Notes: a model not told the origin generated them from the letters alone. A stretch of DNA of 64,000 nucleotides from Trichostrongylus colubriformis (GCA_963978905.1 OZ022257.1:13104509-13168508); one strand, 5' to 3'. Counted from the first letter of the stretch, positions 11,895-24,835 are shown. Program-made: numbers and translations.

Positions 11895-11990
11895 ATACCC
11901 ACTTTTTGTTACAAGGATACTCACTTATGGGCAATAACTGTGGTCTCGGACGAGATTCGAACTGCGCTCCACCCTTTCCGGGGACATATG
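11895..11990 (-). mobile_element. SINE-like family D, copy 1
   Basis: On the minus strand it reads GCAGTTCGAATCTCGTCCG, B-box-like, then TTGCCCATAAGTGAGTATCC and a short A-rich tail ACAAAAAG. The same order occurs in the palindromic copy at 60447-60640 and at 34385. It lacks the inverted half seen at 60.5 kb. Confidence 0.6.
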
Positions 11991-12199
11991 CTAATCCATT
12001 GCACAAAAACCACTATCACCCATCCTCAGCTTCTTCATGGTATATTTCCAGAGCTTAATCGTTCTTTTATTCAGAATTCCCTGCAGTGGCTATATGATTC
12101 GCATAGCCAAACACTTTTACATTACGTCCTTTTCGAATTGATTTGAAATATTGTAGTTATTTACTATCTTACGTGAATACCATGATGCCGACTCGGTAA

Positions 12200-12716
12200 T
12201 CTTAAGGTTGGTAAATGCCCGCGGGTTCGGGTAAAGCTTAACCCAATCGTTGGCTTGCACCGTATGTCACAGTTCCTTCAAAATGGTATAAAAAGTCCAG
12301 TAATAAGCATGCGTGTGTGCCATTAAGACGGAAAAATCGCGTCACTTCCTCGGGCATGTGTGGCAATGGCCGGAATTTGGGATGCCGTATTAGTGGGATT
12401 CCAAAGCGATAACAGTGTCTCATGGTTTATATGGGCCGTAATCGCTTTGATACCCGGCTGCGCTTCTGCTCGCATCCATCGCGTCACACGCCACGCACGG
12501 CTACGTGAATTTTCTGTCCTTATGGCACACGTCCAATACTATCCATTCGCTGCCAAAATGGCTAGTAGTTCGAGTTCTTTGAATGGAACGATACTCGGCA
12601 ACGCTATTGCCACGATTGGCGGAACACGCCATCTCAACGAAGAAGCTGACTTGTTGATGGCGCAGTGTGCGTTGCAGCAATGGCGATCGCGCCGCTAAGT
12701 GTGAACGTAGCCTAAT
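12200..12716. mobile_element. Degenerate foldback element
   Basis: The right end TAGGCTACGTTCACACTTAG (minus strand) is an F-family-like terminus. Internal arms pair: GTGTGCCATTAAGACGGAAA near 12312 with the complement of TTTTCTGTCCTTATGGCACA near 12512. A 112-codon frame at 12360-12698 runs through the inverted repeat and is not counted as a gene. The left boundary is approximate. Confidence 0.5.
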
Positions 12717-13940
12717 ACCCGTGCTGGTACTATGAAGTCCGAATGTTGTGGATGGAGTGTGTGAACATTTCATATTCTATACCATCATTAACCAATAAAT
12801 AACCTCTGCTAAGAGATGAAAAGGTAGTTCGAAACTTCAAAAAAGTGCTTGAAAAAAGTCAGCGTCTTAAATTTGTTCAGTGATTAATCGCACAGGATAC
12901 ACTTCCTTGCGCATTCTGAAAAAGCTTCGGCGTGATCCTTACACTGACTTTTGATAATTCATTAGATCAACTAACAAAATATCTTTTAAAATAGCATTTG
13001 AGAAATAAGACGGAAAATGGAATTTGCGAGTGATTCAAGGAAATGGGTCGCGTATTCAGAGTTGGTCAACTATCTCATTGTTGCCTTTTTTGAGGAGTAC
13101 GTTGCTCGCTTCTTCGATGTCATTTCTAGACCACCCACGTGATTATTAGGAAGGAGAGTTGAAATCACCTCCAGTAACTTACTATCTGGGTTGTATTTCA
13201 TTTTCATCCCAAAAAGAAACAAAACCAAAAAAGCTGAAAGGATTCGAAATGTTTTGTAACCGCTTTTTTAGAGCCTTTATTGGTTATTTTGTAATGAAAA
13301 TTTTTAAGTCGCACACGGTTTCATTTACCAAAGTATGAAATAGTAAGCCAAATAAATGCTATAGTACTTGATAAATAAATACATTACGTAAACAAACAAG
13401 AATATTTACCGGGATAAATTCTTCTAGAATTCCAGCAGGTTTGAAAATTTTGAGAGACTTTCCACAGGCTTGATCTTCTACAGGAAACCCCTTGACTATG
13501 TGGGCTAGGCTCCTTCCTCAAAAACCACGTTGACAGATGGTTAGCATGGGTTCGAAGTTTTCGAGTTCGTGTCTCATGATTCTATGCAAACGACTCTGTT
13601 TATGAATGCTGTCTCGCAGTAACACATGAAACGATAAAACTGGTTGTGGGAGGAGCACATTAGGAATGGGGCCAAACTTGAGCGACATCGACTTCAGTTC
13701 TTGTGCCATTAACCGCTGTCGTTTACTGGTCATATGTGTCTCAATATGATCGGTTTCTTAACAAACATCAATGCAAGCCTACTAATCTCCACTACAGCGA
13801 TGGATTGTCGATTTAATATGGTAATTCAAAATCGCACAAATATTGTTTTTATTGTTATCAAAACACCGTAGCGCTACACTAGCAAAATTCGCATCGGTAT
13901 GCGTTGAAAGTCAACAGCTATTATATCAAAGTGAATGTTG
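12717..13940. other. No firm gene; minor minus-strand open frames
   Basis: Two minus-strand frames look mildly protein-like: about 13040-13250, opening after AATCCTTTCAG, and 13518-13733. Neither joins another exon in phase. The rest is AT-rich with nothing I can assign. Confidence 0.3.
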
Positions 13941-13957
13941 TAATTCTTTTTCTCTAG

Positions 13958-14996
13958 ATGTATCGAATTCAAACTTATGAAGTAATAATGAAGGAAAAAT
14001 TTTTTGGGGGTCTTGTAATGAAAGTTGGTTTGGTTTCCGTTTAGCAAGGGATCAATTGATCAATATTGTTTTATTATTTTTGATCATGGATATAGTGAAA
14101 AGTATCCAGGTGTACTTGAAAGGGTGCCATATGATTATTGCATCCTTATGACAAAATGTATTGAACGAATTGATTTATTTATAAGATTTAGAAATGGCCT
14201 TTCTCTTTCCTTTTTCTTTTCCCTAATTATTGGCTACCTCTCAGCTTTGATTGGCAAGCATCATAGCGCAACATCGTGGTCGATAAATAAATGAGTAAAT
14301 AAATAAAATGGAGAAAATCAAGGCTACACTTTGTTCAGTTCGCATGTCTAAGCATCCACACGATTTTCCATTTACAGTATTTTATAATTATTTATCCAAT
14401 AGGTTTGGTATTTTATAGAATTCTGTTGTCAATCACACGGTTATTCGCATAAACTCGATCGTGAAACCCAGTTTTATCACGTGACATCGAACAAATCGTT
14501 GTTGCTATCGTTTGTGGTCGTTACAATCACTTTTTCGCGTCTGCTGAGGTTGACTTTGGCCGTTCGCTCAGAGGAAGAATAGCAGAGTTGCTGAAAGTCG
14601 GCCGCAGGCTCACACGAGTAGCCACCTAGCTATTATCTAAAAAGGATTTTTATCACTGAACTGCATTATCACTCACTAGAGGAAGAAATTTTCGAAAGTA
14701 TACGAAATGAAGCCATCTCGAAAGAGAGGGTTTTTCAGTGATTTTCTTTCAACCCCTGAATTGTATCTAATACATATGCGTATCGTATAATTGCAGTTGT
14801 AGACAAAAATTCCCAGTAATTTTTTGTTTTCTTCCTATAATAGTAGTTATAAACGGAGATTTTTAGTAATTTTCCTATTTTTTCTCTGCTATTAACAGAT
14901 GAGCTTCCTTTGCATGGTTTTTTGACTTTTAATACTGCATGTGTTCAATTCAATGGTATTCACCGTATTGTAGAGCCTCCTGTTGGCTTCATGTGA
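13958..14996 (+). CDS. Candidate three-exon gene, 3' end
   Basis: Exon 13958-13981 follows CTTTTTCTCTAG and ends at GTAATA. After a 63 bp intron with acceptor TTTCCGTTTAG, exon 14045 continues in phase with GSIDQYCFIIFDHGYSEKYP. It can end at an AG/GTGTAC donor at 14110 and join 14899-14996 (acceptor CTGCTATTAACAG), which ends in RIVEPPVGFM and a stop. Alternatively it stays open to a stop at 14294, with a hydrophobic tail. Both endings are phase-consistent. The acceptors are strong and pyrimidine-rich. I do not recognise the protein, and 5' exons were not found. Confidence 0.4.
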
Positions 14997-15015
14997 TAGT
15001 ATGTGATAGTAGCGC

Positions 15016-15195
15016 TTAGGCCACGGTCATACTCACCGCCGGCAGGGCGTGGCTGCGTTCACAGGCAACGAGGGAGAGTGGAACGGAGGAGGTGCAGAAA
15101 TGACGCAGGCAACGAGGCAAGGTGGCATAGGCGGAGAAGCAGAGGCGCTCAGCCACGCCCTGCCGCCGGCACCGCAAAGTATGACCGCGGCCTCA
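15016..15195. mobile_element. GC-rich foldback element, F family
   Basis: 180 bp element with arms TTAGGCCACGGTCATACTCA and, inverted, GAGGCCGCGGTCATACTTTG. The inner arms GGCAGGGCGTGGCTG and CAGCCACGCCCTGCC pair perfectly. Interior landmarks match the copies at 42949 (reverse) and 52148. GC content far exceeds the flanks, and frames through it are artefacts. Confidence 0.9.
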
Positions 15196-16494
15196 CCGAA
15201 CTTTGGCAGCATTTTCTATTGCTGTTTTCATTACACGACCCATATATCTTCCATAAATCTGTAAAGCTTGCGATTCTGATACGTTTTACTTGTATTTTTT
15301 CCATTGTTGGTACATTCATGTCCAGATTGTACGCTCGTTTATTTACATAATTATAGTCGATAAAAATGCTATAATTCGAATGCTGGAATTTGTTCACAAT
15401 AAGTAAGATAAGGGTCATAGCGTTCATATATGTATGGTAGGGAAGATGGTTCATATAAGTGGCCAGTCGGCAACCAATAATGCAAAAAACCATCTGTGAA
15501 CCCATGAGTATGCTCCCTAATTTTGCAAGTAAATAGTTTTAGGCTACGTACGAGAGCAAAAAGAAGACAGCGAATGTTTGGACGTGTTTTCGCTGATCTT
15601 ATCGCATCAACATTGACAGCCATACCGGTTTTCGTCTGTTAACATCACTTTCAACAACAGAATCTTCCGTTGCCTCCCGTAGCTTTTTGTGTTTCGCCTT
15701 GTGAAGGGCGGCTGTTAGTCGATCGGTTCAATCTTCTGCTATGGGCGGGATCCTATAGATCTAGTTTGATCTTTGGGTCTTTTTTTCTTAAAAATTTCAT
15801 CTACGAAAGCGCAAAATCCGGACAGAGATTTGAAAGGAAGTAATATCAATGAAAGCATAGCATTTTGGGAAACTCAATGGTGGAATGGTCGAAATTCTCG
15901 AGTGCACATACAGTGTAGATGAAGGTTCAGTCTTCCCAAGTCACAAACCTTCTGGAGCCGCTTCAGCGGTGTGTGAAGTTGGGGTGTAGAAGCGTTACCA
16001 TCTGTCATCCTAATACCTAAGAGCTCAAAGAAGGTATCCACTCTGCAGGGTTATTTGATGCCACAGACCCGGCTCAGTAGAATAAATCAGTGATTTGGTC
16101 ATTGTCTCGGGTAATGGGTAACGTTAGGTCGGAATGCCGCTTGCCGAGCGCGATATATTTGTGTGAGAATCGGTATGACGTTGTTAGTGAACGCGGTTCA
16201 TGGGCTTTCTAACTCAAGCACGAATAGCGCTCATTTTTCTGTCCTGCCCTTTCCATCTGGCCCACCCACTCGACCGCCTCCTCCCCCTCTCTCTCTCCAA
16301 AGAAAATCGACCCGTACAACTTTCTTTCCATCATTCTGCGCAAAGTTCGTTATAAACAAAAGTGGTCGTTAAGGATTCTTCGAGCAGCTTTTGGAAACGC
16401 GGCCTCTTGTTCTTTTTTCCATTCTGAAATTTGCCCTCTACACTTGAGTATTTCTTCGCTTGACCCTGATCTCCTCCATTGTTGCTTCAAGCTT
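15196..16494. other. No supported feature
   Basis: Open frames of 60-118 codons occur on both strands but without joined splice signals or recognisable motifs. I can support nothing further here. Confidence 0.35.
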
Positions 16495-16669
16495 GGGCCG
16501 CCGTCAGACTTTGCGATTTTGCGATTCATCGATTTTGCAACGTCGCACTTTGGTACGCGATACTACGACTTTGAGATTGTGCAATGCCGTAATGTCGCAT
16601 GCGGAGCCGTGACATCGCAAAATCGCAAAATCGCAGAGTCGCAAATCACAAAGTTTGATGGCGGCCTTA
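16495..16669. mobile_element. Foldback element, F family (TTTGCGATTTTGCG type)
   Basis: Arms: GGCCGCCGTCAGACTTTGCG then ATTTTGCGATT at the left, and the inverted equivalent (AATCGCAAAATCGCAGAGTC, then AGTTTGATGGCGGCC) at the right. The middle includes GATTGTGCAATGCCG. A partial relative lies at 52626 and a single arm at 10231. Confidence 0.85.
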
Positions 16670-18580
16670 GGACGAGTCGCTTGTTGCCCTTCATCCGCCG
16701 GCAATGTGACCGGCTGAGAAGAGATGCAGACCAGGGAGAGCAAGATGTCTCGTAGTTCTGGCGATAGCCAATATAATACCACTCGATGAAACTCCCTCAG
16801 GCCAATCAAAAATCAGCCGCTACTTTCAGTGATGAAACATGGAACATTCCCAATCGTTTTTGAAAATTGCTATACTTCCCAATTTCACGCGAATACGGTG
16901 CAAAAAACTTGCACGTTTTACAAAGTGGAGAAACGAGTGGGATAAGTGAGTAATCGAGTATTAAGGCGTATTAGTCTGTAATCGCCCAGTTGGCACCAAT
17001 AGGGGTCTTTTAGCGCGATATTAGTCATAGCTGTAGCAACCGCCGTTTACTGTAATTTTCACTCCACAGTTTAGTCATTTATTGGGCGTGGAATATCTGC
17101 ATAATTTCTCATTCATTTTTCCACGATGGTGCTATTAAATAAATAAATAAATAAGTAAATGAAAAATAAAGTTGTTGTAAATATGCGAATTATGGGCAGT
17201 TTAAGGCAATATACGAGAGCGAAAAGAAGGCAAATTATCAAAAACCAAAAAAAGAAAACAAATTTAAAAAAAGCGGCTGCTCCGTGATTGCTTTCATATT
17301 AGTCAGCGCTTCTTGTTTTTGAAGCATGAAGTAGGAAGCGCAATGTTCAAGGGCTCTAGAACATAGCTAAAGGATCTGGATCCGTACAAAGCAACCAGTC
17401 CTCTCATCTATCAGACCTAGCTACTACCAGTCTAGTCCACAGTGATCTTGAATGTCTTCTTCCCACCAAAAGGTCGAGCACTTGAAATGCTTTCATGAGT
17501 GTAAACGGGTGACTTGAAATAATGGCGAGTCACAGAGTGATAAGCTAATTTTATTTTTGATTTCACCTTCTTTTTGTAATCGACTGAGGCATGTTTCCGG
17601 AGGTTATTGCTATGTTACCGGTACAGAAGAACAGCCAGTGATGTGTGAAACCATGCCCTAGTTTGGTGCAGCCACAGCCTTATTTATATGTGCATAAACA
17701 GAAAACTAATTCATTCGTAGTTGATCAATCGCTTTGTGGGGTGAGCCACGCATTTTGCATCTTTTGATGATCGCATTTAAATGCGAGTTATCTCGCACAA
17801 TAATTTTCTGGGCTAAGCGATGTGGGGATCTGTATTTTTGTTCTTCTGGACGAGTCTGCAACCGACTTGCCCACCCCCAAGATGGGGCTTATTCCAGATT
17901 GGGCACTGATTCACCATTTGATCCATGGATCATGCTAGAAGGAGAGGATACAATTTGCCAGTACATACACCACCCCAGCCTCCCCATATAGATAACCAAA
18001 ATCGATATTATTTTAATATTAAGAGAATTAAGGATTGCAATATGTTTGTAAGATATAAAGAATATAAATAGGAAGGATATAGAGATCGACACTTTTCGTA
18101 ATAACGGTTCCTTTCCTTTCTGTCTCACAATGCATTACAATCAATGCTCAGCTGATGATTCCGGAGCGATGAATAAGCATTTAGCAATGTATATGTCTTC
18201 GTGAATTATGCATTCCTCTGGAATTATTTACGTCTGCCGTGTTCTTGAAGAAAACTTTTCTGGCAACTTTTCATTGTACGTATTGTCCATGACCTATCAC
18301 CATTTCTTTGAGAGATTCTCGTATAAAAATAAACCGGGGGAACAGTTCAAAGCAGCGTACCTAATCTGAGGCCTCTTTGACACTGACCTGCCATCGCTCT
18401 GAAGAGACCCTAAAAAAGCGATATCACTCCCACAGAGTCTATAACGCTGAACATTGCTGATCAAGGAGAAGGCAAAGGGGTCAGGATTAATTCGTGTCGA
18501 TTCGTATTGGCTTCCAATTGCACAGCTTCACGTAGGGATACGGAATCAGTGATTGTTTTGAATAACCTATTCAAATACAT
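16670..18580. other. No firm gene
   Basis: A plus-strand frame ends with PFDPWIMLEGEDTICQYIHH before a stop at 17991, after a CTTATTCCAG acceptor near 17897. It could be a terminal exon but has no joined partner. An ATAAATAAATAAATAA tract lies near 17140. Otherwise nothing assignable. Confidence 0.3.
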
Positions 18581-18949
18581 GGGTGTGCAGCCTTATGTCG
18601 AATTTTCGCATGGCAGCTCACGGCGAGCGGCGCTGCGGGTTTCTTCACGTGTGATTGCGTGCATTGCGCACACTCCTTCAAACGTTTTACGTCCGAACTA
18701 ATCATTTATTGATTAGCATTGTTATCATGTAATGTTATTGTATCGTTTACTTTTCATGTTACTTTGTCCTGCTAGGGTACAAGAGTCATGGTTTTTAGAT
18801 AATGATGAGATAAACTATATCTCTGGAGAACCTCCATGGTATCAGCCCCTCACGTCCTGAATGGATTTCCAACCGACAGCGGCAAGTCATGCTAGTGGCG
18901 CCGCGAGTGCGACGCCGCAAAGCGAAAATTCGATTAAGGCTACACACCC
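18581..18949 (+). mobile_element. MITE family A, copy 3
   Basis: Ends GGGTGTGCAGCCTTATGTCG and, inverted, GGGTGTGTAGCCTTAATCGA. The interior matches copy 1 in order and orientation (for example GATTGTTATCATGTAATG-like and GATAATGATGAGATAAAC). A further lone end, complement GGGGTCTGTAGCCTTATG, sits at 19010-19034, suggesting a second broken copy beside it. No target duplication is visible. Confidence 0.88.
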
Positions 18950-19035
18950 AAGGTGGCCTTCCGTGATACACCAACGCGACGACCGGGGTACGGCGCCGGC
19001 GTAATGGTGAAAGTTCTACATAAGGCTACAGACCC

Positions 19036-20060
19036 CGAATACGTCTTGTAAAGCCACAAAAAGGCGATCATATGAGTCAGTTGGCCCAGTTGGCCTTCGA
19101 TCCGTGGTTTGATGATGATAAGAAAAGTACGTATGGAACCGACCAGTGTTCCATCTTTTTTTTTGAAATGCCATAAATTCGTCCATAATTTCGTGAACTC
19201 GGTCGTAGGAGAGCTGTCAGCGATTCTCTGAATTAGCGCCTACTCCATTAATTTTTTCACTTTCTTTCCGAATCTTTCTTCTCAATTTGTTCGCCTATGA
19301 GTTTCTTGTCTTCCTGAAACTGGCCATCGGAGTTATTGCGCGAATGCCAAAAAAACTTGTTTTCACGGCAAATTTGATTTTCATTTGCAATCCACGCGGT
19401 ATGAGACAATTTTTCATCTGCGGTAATCAGTATGCACTAAATTCGTGCTTCACGTGAACGCTTTCTTACTCTCATTATTCCAGTTTATAAGTAGTAAGTA
19501 TAAGTAGTATAAGTATTAATTCAACGATTTTCCGAAAGGTATTACATATAATATACATATTTATTACTTGCTCTACACATGTTTTAGTTTTCCGAGAAAT
19601 ATTACATATAAAATACGTATTTATTAATAAATCAGCACACTGATCCATGACTTTTATGATACGCTCTTGGGCGTTTTTGAATAAATGAGTAACTGGTCTT
19701 CGGGTAATCATGAGGGGAATCAAATCGATTTTTTGCTCGTATGGTGATATTTTTATACCTTCACTGTATTGAAATCCCTTACACAGCTAGAAGAAGAGCG
19801 ATGTCTCGAATTCAACCCCTAACGTTTGCAAAAATGTCTACCGATAGCCACACCGGGTAATTTTTGGGTCATGTTTGTGTTTTCGGGTACACATATGTCT
19901 GGTACGTATGTACAGACGACCGAATTACGAGGTTTTTCTTTGTGAAGATGGTCTTCACACATCCGGGTCAACCGATATTATGTAGACGTACCGTGGTTTG
20001 ACACACGGTCAACACCTCGAAACTGTTTTCGCGTTCCTAAAAAATGTCTGCGCACACAGA
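19036..20060. other. No supported feature
   Basis: AT-rich DNA with two similar blocks, GAAATATTACATATAAAATA and GAAAGGTATTACATATAATA, at about 19530-19620 (an imperfect 65 bp tandem repeat). No coding signal I would defend. Confidence 0.35.
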
Positions 20061-20340
20061 TTCCCAAGAGAATGCTAGTAGAGGTGGATTGCGCCATGAA
20101 TTCGCCTTCATTTTGGTACTATAGACCCTCCAGTCAGCGCTATATCGGAAGAAGTTCGCACGAATATCTGAGACCGGGGATCAATCTATCTCCTATCCTC
20201 CATGTTCTTTCTTACTTAAGCCATGCCTTACGCACTCAACGTTTTTCACACCGCTTACTTCCTTTTTCTTCATTTGCATGTGATTCCTTTTTCTTAATTT
20301 TTTGCATGTGATTTGATCTCTAATGCATTTATTCAAACAG

Positions 20341-20544
20341 GTCTTCAAAAAACTCCGTTATGTCAGTCACTTCGCTTTTTTGGATAGAGAGAATGAAAAA
20401 AAATTTCTCGTAAAATGTGTTATTCACTCGTATAACAGCAATCGCCACGGCCAGGGCTCTGCTTTTGAATATCTACGAGCATATGTAGCATTACTATCGC
20501 TTCTCGGTCGCGCACCTTTGCTTCATAATCACTCAGTGAACAAG
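20341..20544 (+). CDS. Candidate internal exon, 68 codons
   Basis: Opens after TTTATTCAAACAG and remains open for exactly 68 codons to AAG/GTAAGT, a consensus donor, phase 0 to phase 0. Residues include FAFLDRENEKKFLVK and SAFEYLRAYVALLSLL. An in-frame ATG at 20323 could instead make it a first exon. Upstream, an open frame from about 20059 after GCGCACACAG (with MNSPSFWYYRP) could be the preceding exon, joined by a T-rich intron. The following intron holds a C-run and the Tc1-like element. A possible last exon at 21334-21363 (acceptor TTTTCCACAG) would end PGGFTFTDP. Family unknown. Confidence 0.45.
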
Positions 20545-20689
20545 GTAAGTGTGAGGGCCGAAAAGATGAACAATTCAAGAGCGTGGTGAATGGATTATTT
20601 GGAAGTGACTCCTGGAGGACGATTTGCCGGGGGCCCACCTCCTCCCCTCCCCCCCCCCCGCTCCCGAGCATGCCTTCAAAACTCATATA

Positions 20690-21172
20690 CAGTAGCGCTC
20701 AAAAGTATTCGGCCAAATACTATTACACTTTTTGTTCAAGTACAATCACATTTTTCTATTTGACCAAATTTGACAAAATTTTAATATGTGGTGCCCAGAC
20801 TATTGCCAACATCCTTCTGCTTGAGTGCCGCTTGACTCTTTTCATATTTTTTTACAAGGCTTGGTCATGAAAAACGACTTACTCTACGAAAACAAAATGA
20901 GCAAGCTTCAGAGAAAACTAATATTTTGTAGAAATACCACGACTTTTGATGACAGCGGCACAGCGAGACGGCCTAGGGATGGCACTCCAAAAACAAAAAA
21001 TTGCATTTACCCTCGTAACATAAACCGTTGAGCGCCAAAGTAGTATATTTAGTATGCAGTGCCTCCAAGTACAACATACTAAAATTCCTCTTGGATCGGT
21101 CCAGTTGCAAAAAAGTTACAAGTGAAAAACCTAAGTGAAAACCAATTGGCCGAATTCTTTTGAGCGCTACTG
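20690..21172. mobile_element. Tc1-like non-autonomous element, copy 2
   Basis: 483 bp between TA dinucleotides. Inverted ends are CAGTAGCGCTCAAAAGTATT and, inverted, CAGTAGCGCTCAAAAGAATT. It is the same family as 7875-8387, with shared internal blocks and small deletions relative to it. No transposase frame survives. Confidence 0.92.
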
Positions 21173-21776
21173 TACGTGACTGCTTTATGTGATCACACTT
21201 GTTTTGATTTATCGATGCGGTGGACTCCATACTGCCTGAGTGACCACTTCGTGTCTTGAACATGGGCGTCTGCCAGTTCACATAATTAGTACTGACAACG
21301 ACCAGGGCCGTGATGAAAACATGTTTTCCACAGCCTGGAGGTTTCACATTTACTGACCCATAAATTCGGTTTCATTGACGGTGGAGTTAATTGCATTTTG
21401 CACTTCTTCAGTTGTCATGAGATCGCCCGATATATGAACACTTAATTTTCTTTTGAATTTTTAGCAGTCTGACCAGAGGTTTCTAAATTGCGCTTTTCCT
21501 CACCAAATACTATTTGTGAGCTGAGGTCTTCGTAAATCAACTGAGCAATCTAGATAGCACAGAAAATCTTGAAAAGCTTGATTTCTTTTACTCAGGGGTT
21601 GCGATAACCGTACAGTGCTGGTTTGGCCAATGGCCTGTTGAACAGAGGTCACCGCTTAAACTTTTTTTACCTCCCTATATAATTGCGGAGGGAGGGAGGA
21701 AATTTCAAGCGAGTAAATCTGTGTTTTTCTTCCAAAACAGTGGTCCCACTGAACCTGAAAGAGAAACGATAAAAAA

Positions 21777-22045
21777 ATGATTATGGGCCGCAAAAGTGGA
21801 TTTGGCCTGAAAAAAAGGGACTTTTGGAGGGGAAGAACCACTTTCTCCCTATTTCGTTCGACATCTTCGCAGCGCTTCTTTCAGATTACGTCCTTATCCG
21901 TAGGTTTAGTGCTCGTAAGAACCACCATCTGTTGCCATCTGCTCTTTTATCTTCCGCTTAAAAACCTTTTCTTTTCTCAGTTCTGGTCGACACAGGTTGT
22001 GCCAAAGATTACTACTTCTTGCAGTGGAAACTGCAGTTGAATTAA
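21777..22045 (+). CDS. Candidate two-exon small gene
   Basis: The intron at 21915-21980 is textbook: GTAAGA donor, T-rich body, CTTTTCTCAG acceptor, 66 bp. The exon before it is open from an ATG at 21777 in phase 0, giving a 65-residue protein ending CSGNCS. Alternatively an exon could begin at about 21885 after GCTTCTTTCAG and read in another phase to FLQWKLQLN before TAA at 22043-22045. That reading contains VDTG, the aspartic-protease signature, but is too short to call one. One of the two readings is presumably wrong. Confidence 0.3.
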
Positions 22046-22649
22046 AATTTTTAATTAATATATGATTCATTATATAATAATTCAAATGCATGATTATTTG
22101 CACATGCTTTGTTGCAGGATCCCTCATTCAGCATTATTTACAAGTTCCTCAAATTGTTTTTCATGATATGATTTTTCGAGTAAAATTAGGTTAAGAAATT
22201 AAATGTTGAAAAAATTAGAGAATTAAAGTTCTCGCTTCTGCGATTTTACTTACAAATTGCACAATTTCTTTCATCATATATCTTGGAATTACGGGCTAGA
22301 TACCTATGTGTTCCTCACTTTAATGTGTTTGGTTCGGAATGCCCACGCCTTCTTCTCATAATCGCGGAGGCCTTGTTCCATCTGCATGTTTAGTTCACGG
22401 AACGTCATGCGGAAGTCAGACTTTGTTTAATCCAGCTTTTCATCTTCCTAGCAAATATACTGCAAACCGATAAGCCAAAAAAGATGGGAGGCGGCACTTT
22501 GGACTCGGACGGAAAGAAGAGGAATGGGAAGAGAATGCTTTTACTAATGCTACTATAGCTTTATTTATTTCCATTTCATCATTTTTAGGCATCATATATA
22601 TCATCCACTTTCACTTTCCGCTTTCACTTTGTTACAAAAACTTCATATT

Positions 22650-24139
22650 TTACAACAAACATATTGGGAAGTAAGCAATTGTGTATTTTCCGAATAGTTC
22701 ACGACCCTCAGCTCTTGGCTGCACTGTGATGCCATTCCACCAGATTTTACTGAGCCTGGACTCGACGAAGATATTATTTCCGATGTCCAAAAGCTCAAGG
22801 TTCGAAGATAAAATGGTTGATGCTGGATTTCCCATTGGAGCCTGTGAGCACCCTTGACAAAATTTCCAGGTGAGGGTTTCATCAATGTGGCAGTGTAATG
22901 AAATTGTGGCTCAGAAATGCATACACTGGATTCTGTAGCCCTTACCATTTCCTGGTGAAAGTAGGATACGCGTTTGACGTAAAAAGGAATAGTCTCTAAC
23001 ACGTTGTATTCCTCATCCTTTATCGCAACCCTCGAAATTAGGGTTCTTTTTGCCTTCAACATTGTTTGATGGATTTCAAGGAGTTGAGCCAGAATCTGGC
23101 ATCAGACAGGATGCGATAAGAGAGAAATCTGTCCGTAAAAGAAAGCGGACGTAGGTAAAATGCATCGAACAAATTACGAACGCTTCTGATTGTCCAGGGA
23201 ATCAGGTGAACACGTTTCAGACAACACAAAAAAAGTTGTCAGAAAAATCGCTCCCCTTCAAAAAGCCCTCCATCGAGTTCTCGTCGAAATCTCTTTGGTG
23301 ACTTCTGTCTTTCGTTTTTGGTTCACCATACGATAAATCAAAAAAGCTCAAAACATCTCACTTTCAGTTCTCCTAATTTTTTAAACAAACCCCTTGAGAA
23401 ATCAAGCTTCAGGGCTATCTATTCCCAAAAACATTCAAAATACACGGAAAAGTCTATGACCTCACTGTGTTTCCCGGGCCTCTTCTTCTGGAGAATAAGT
23501 ACTAGTATTGGCTTTTTCAACCCCAGTAGCAGCAATAAACTATGTGACAGCAAATGATGTGAAAACAAAGGGTAAATAACGCTAAAACAAAACAAAATGG
23601 CTTGAAACATAAGAAACAGGGACCGTATCTCCCAATCAACATCTGCAGCAGGTATGTTCTTCTGCCCTCTACAACCCTGACGTATTGATCGAAACAGCGT
23701 TGTATGTGATGTGTAGCGGTCATACGCAGCATCTCACGTGCTGACATGTAGGAGAAGTAAGCTATGGGACATGTGCAAATCAGAGTGAATTCGGCTCATA
23801 GAGCACCCTTTGCCGCGAGTTGCGCCTCTATCCGTTTTGGACCTTTGGCTTCCTTCGCATTCGTTTCGCTTTCACTAATACTCAATTTTCCGTTCTATGA
23901 AATCTTCATAGGGCTAGCGCAATGACTAGATACCCACCGACACGAGCAGAGTTGACAGGACCGTTCTTTGTCATTGGAACGAGTCTCTTAGGAACTAAGC
24001 ATCTTTTGAGTGACAGCAGATTTGACGCGATAGATAGAAACACCGGTCTGTGAATGGACCAGCTTTTCCCAGCAAATCTATGGGAATGACCCACTTTTTT
24101 GTATTCTAGGATTTTAAAGGAATCAGCCGCATTTGACAT
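22650..24139 (-). CDS. Candidate multi-exon gene, unknown family
   Basis: Minus-strand exons in order: 24139-23938 (ATG start, MSNAADSFKILEYKKVG), 23761-23624 (acceptor CCCATAG, in phase, MSAREMLRMTATHHIQ), then 23095-22946 (50 codons, donor ATG/GTAAGG) and 22841-22650 (acceptor GTGCTCACAG). The last pair joins in phase across a 104 bp intron and ends TIAYFPICLL before TAA. The middle connection, 23624 to 23095, is not established, so this may be two genes. The frames use codons in a natural way and have no homopolymer bias. I recognise no domain. Confidence 0.42.
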
Positions 24140-24403
24140 CCACAGTAAACTTTTGAGCCTCGACGGTGCAATCCAAAACCATTATTTTGGGCCTACTATT
24201 TTTGGTAACTTTCTCATATCTAGGAAAAGATTTTAACTAGGCAATACCTGCAAATAAGGGTAAACCTGACAAAAATTTCCAAAAATACAAAATTGTTTAA
24301 GTCGGGCGCTGTCCGGTATTGTTGTGACGTTCTGATATGCTGTAAAATCCGTTAACTATGAAATTGAAGTTTCAAATGAGATATGCGAGGTTAAGGCGAG
24401 AGA

Positions 24404-24835
24404 TGAGCTGTCAAAATTGCTTACCGTATCGTTTGCGCTAAAAAAGTCCAGGCAAGCGGTCATAGTCATTATTTGAGTGATGTGGACGATGTTTTTCGCT
24501 TATCTGATGAATGTGACAGCAAATACACGTCCGGTTCCTATCAGAGCGATCTTCGTCGTCCTTCTACACCATCACCCACGGTGGACGACAACGACCTTTC
24601 ACTTAACCTTTGTGCACTCGTCCATCATCCTACTGCTTCTTTACCAATTGAAAAACGCCTGTATTCTATTGTCCTTGCTTATCAAGTTCTCGTCCATCGT
24701 TCGAAACTTTTCTTGCCTCATCCAGTGCGCTCAACTTTTTCTTCGAATCTATTACCCGTGAAGGTGCATGGTACAAGTACAGTGCGAGTTCGCAAACATT
24801 GCACGACCGTGGCATCCTTGTTACGCCTCTATTGA
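24404..24835 (+). CDS. Open frame of ~143 codons, strand ambiguous
   Basis: Plus-strand frame open from 24404 to a stop at 24835, including an acidic stretch (SDVDDVFRLSDECDSKY) and RRPSTPSPTVDDNDLSLN. No convincing acceptor precedes it. On the opposite strand, MRQEKFRTMDENLISKDN runs up to a GTAAAG donor near 24645, followed by a strong GGACTTTTTTTAG acceptor near 24440. Either strand could be coding. A 143-codon frame is only slightly longer than chance predicts here. Confidence 0.22.

Noticed and set aside
21981..22045. Retroviral-type aspartic protease from a VDTG motif.
   Set aside because: Four residues in a 22-codon exon, with no flap or downstream domain, is not evidence.
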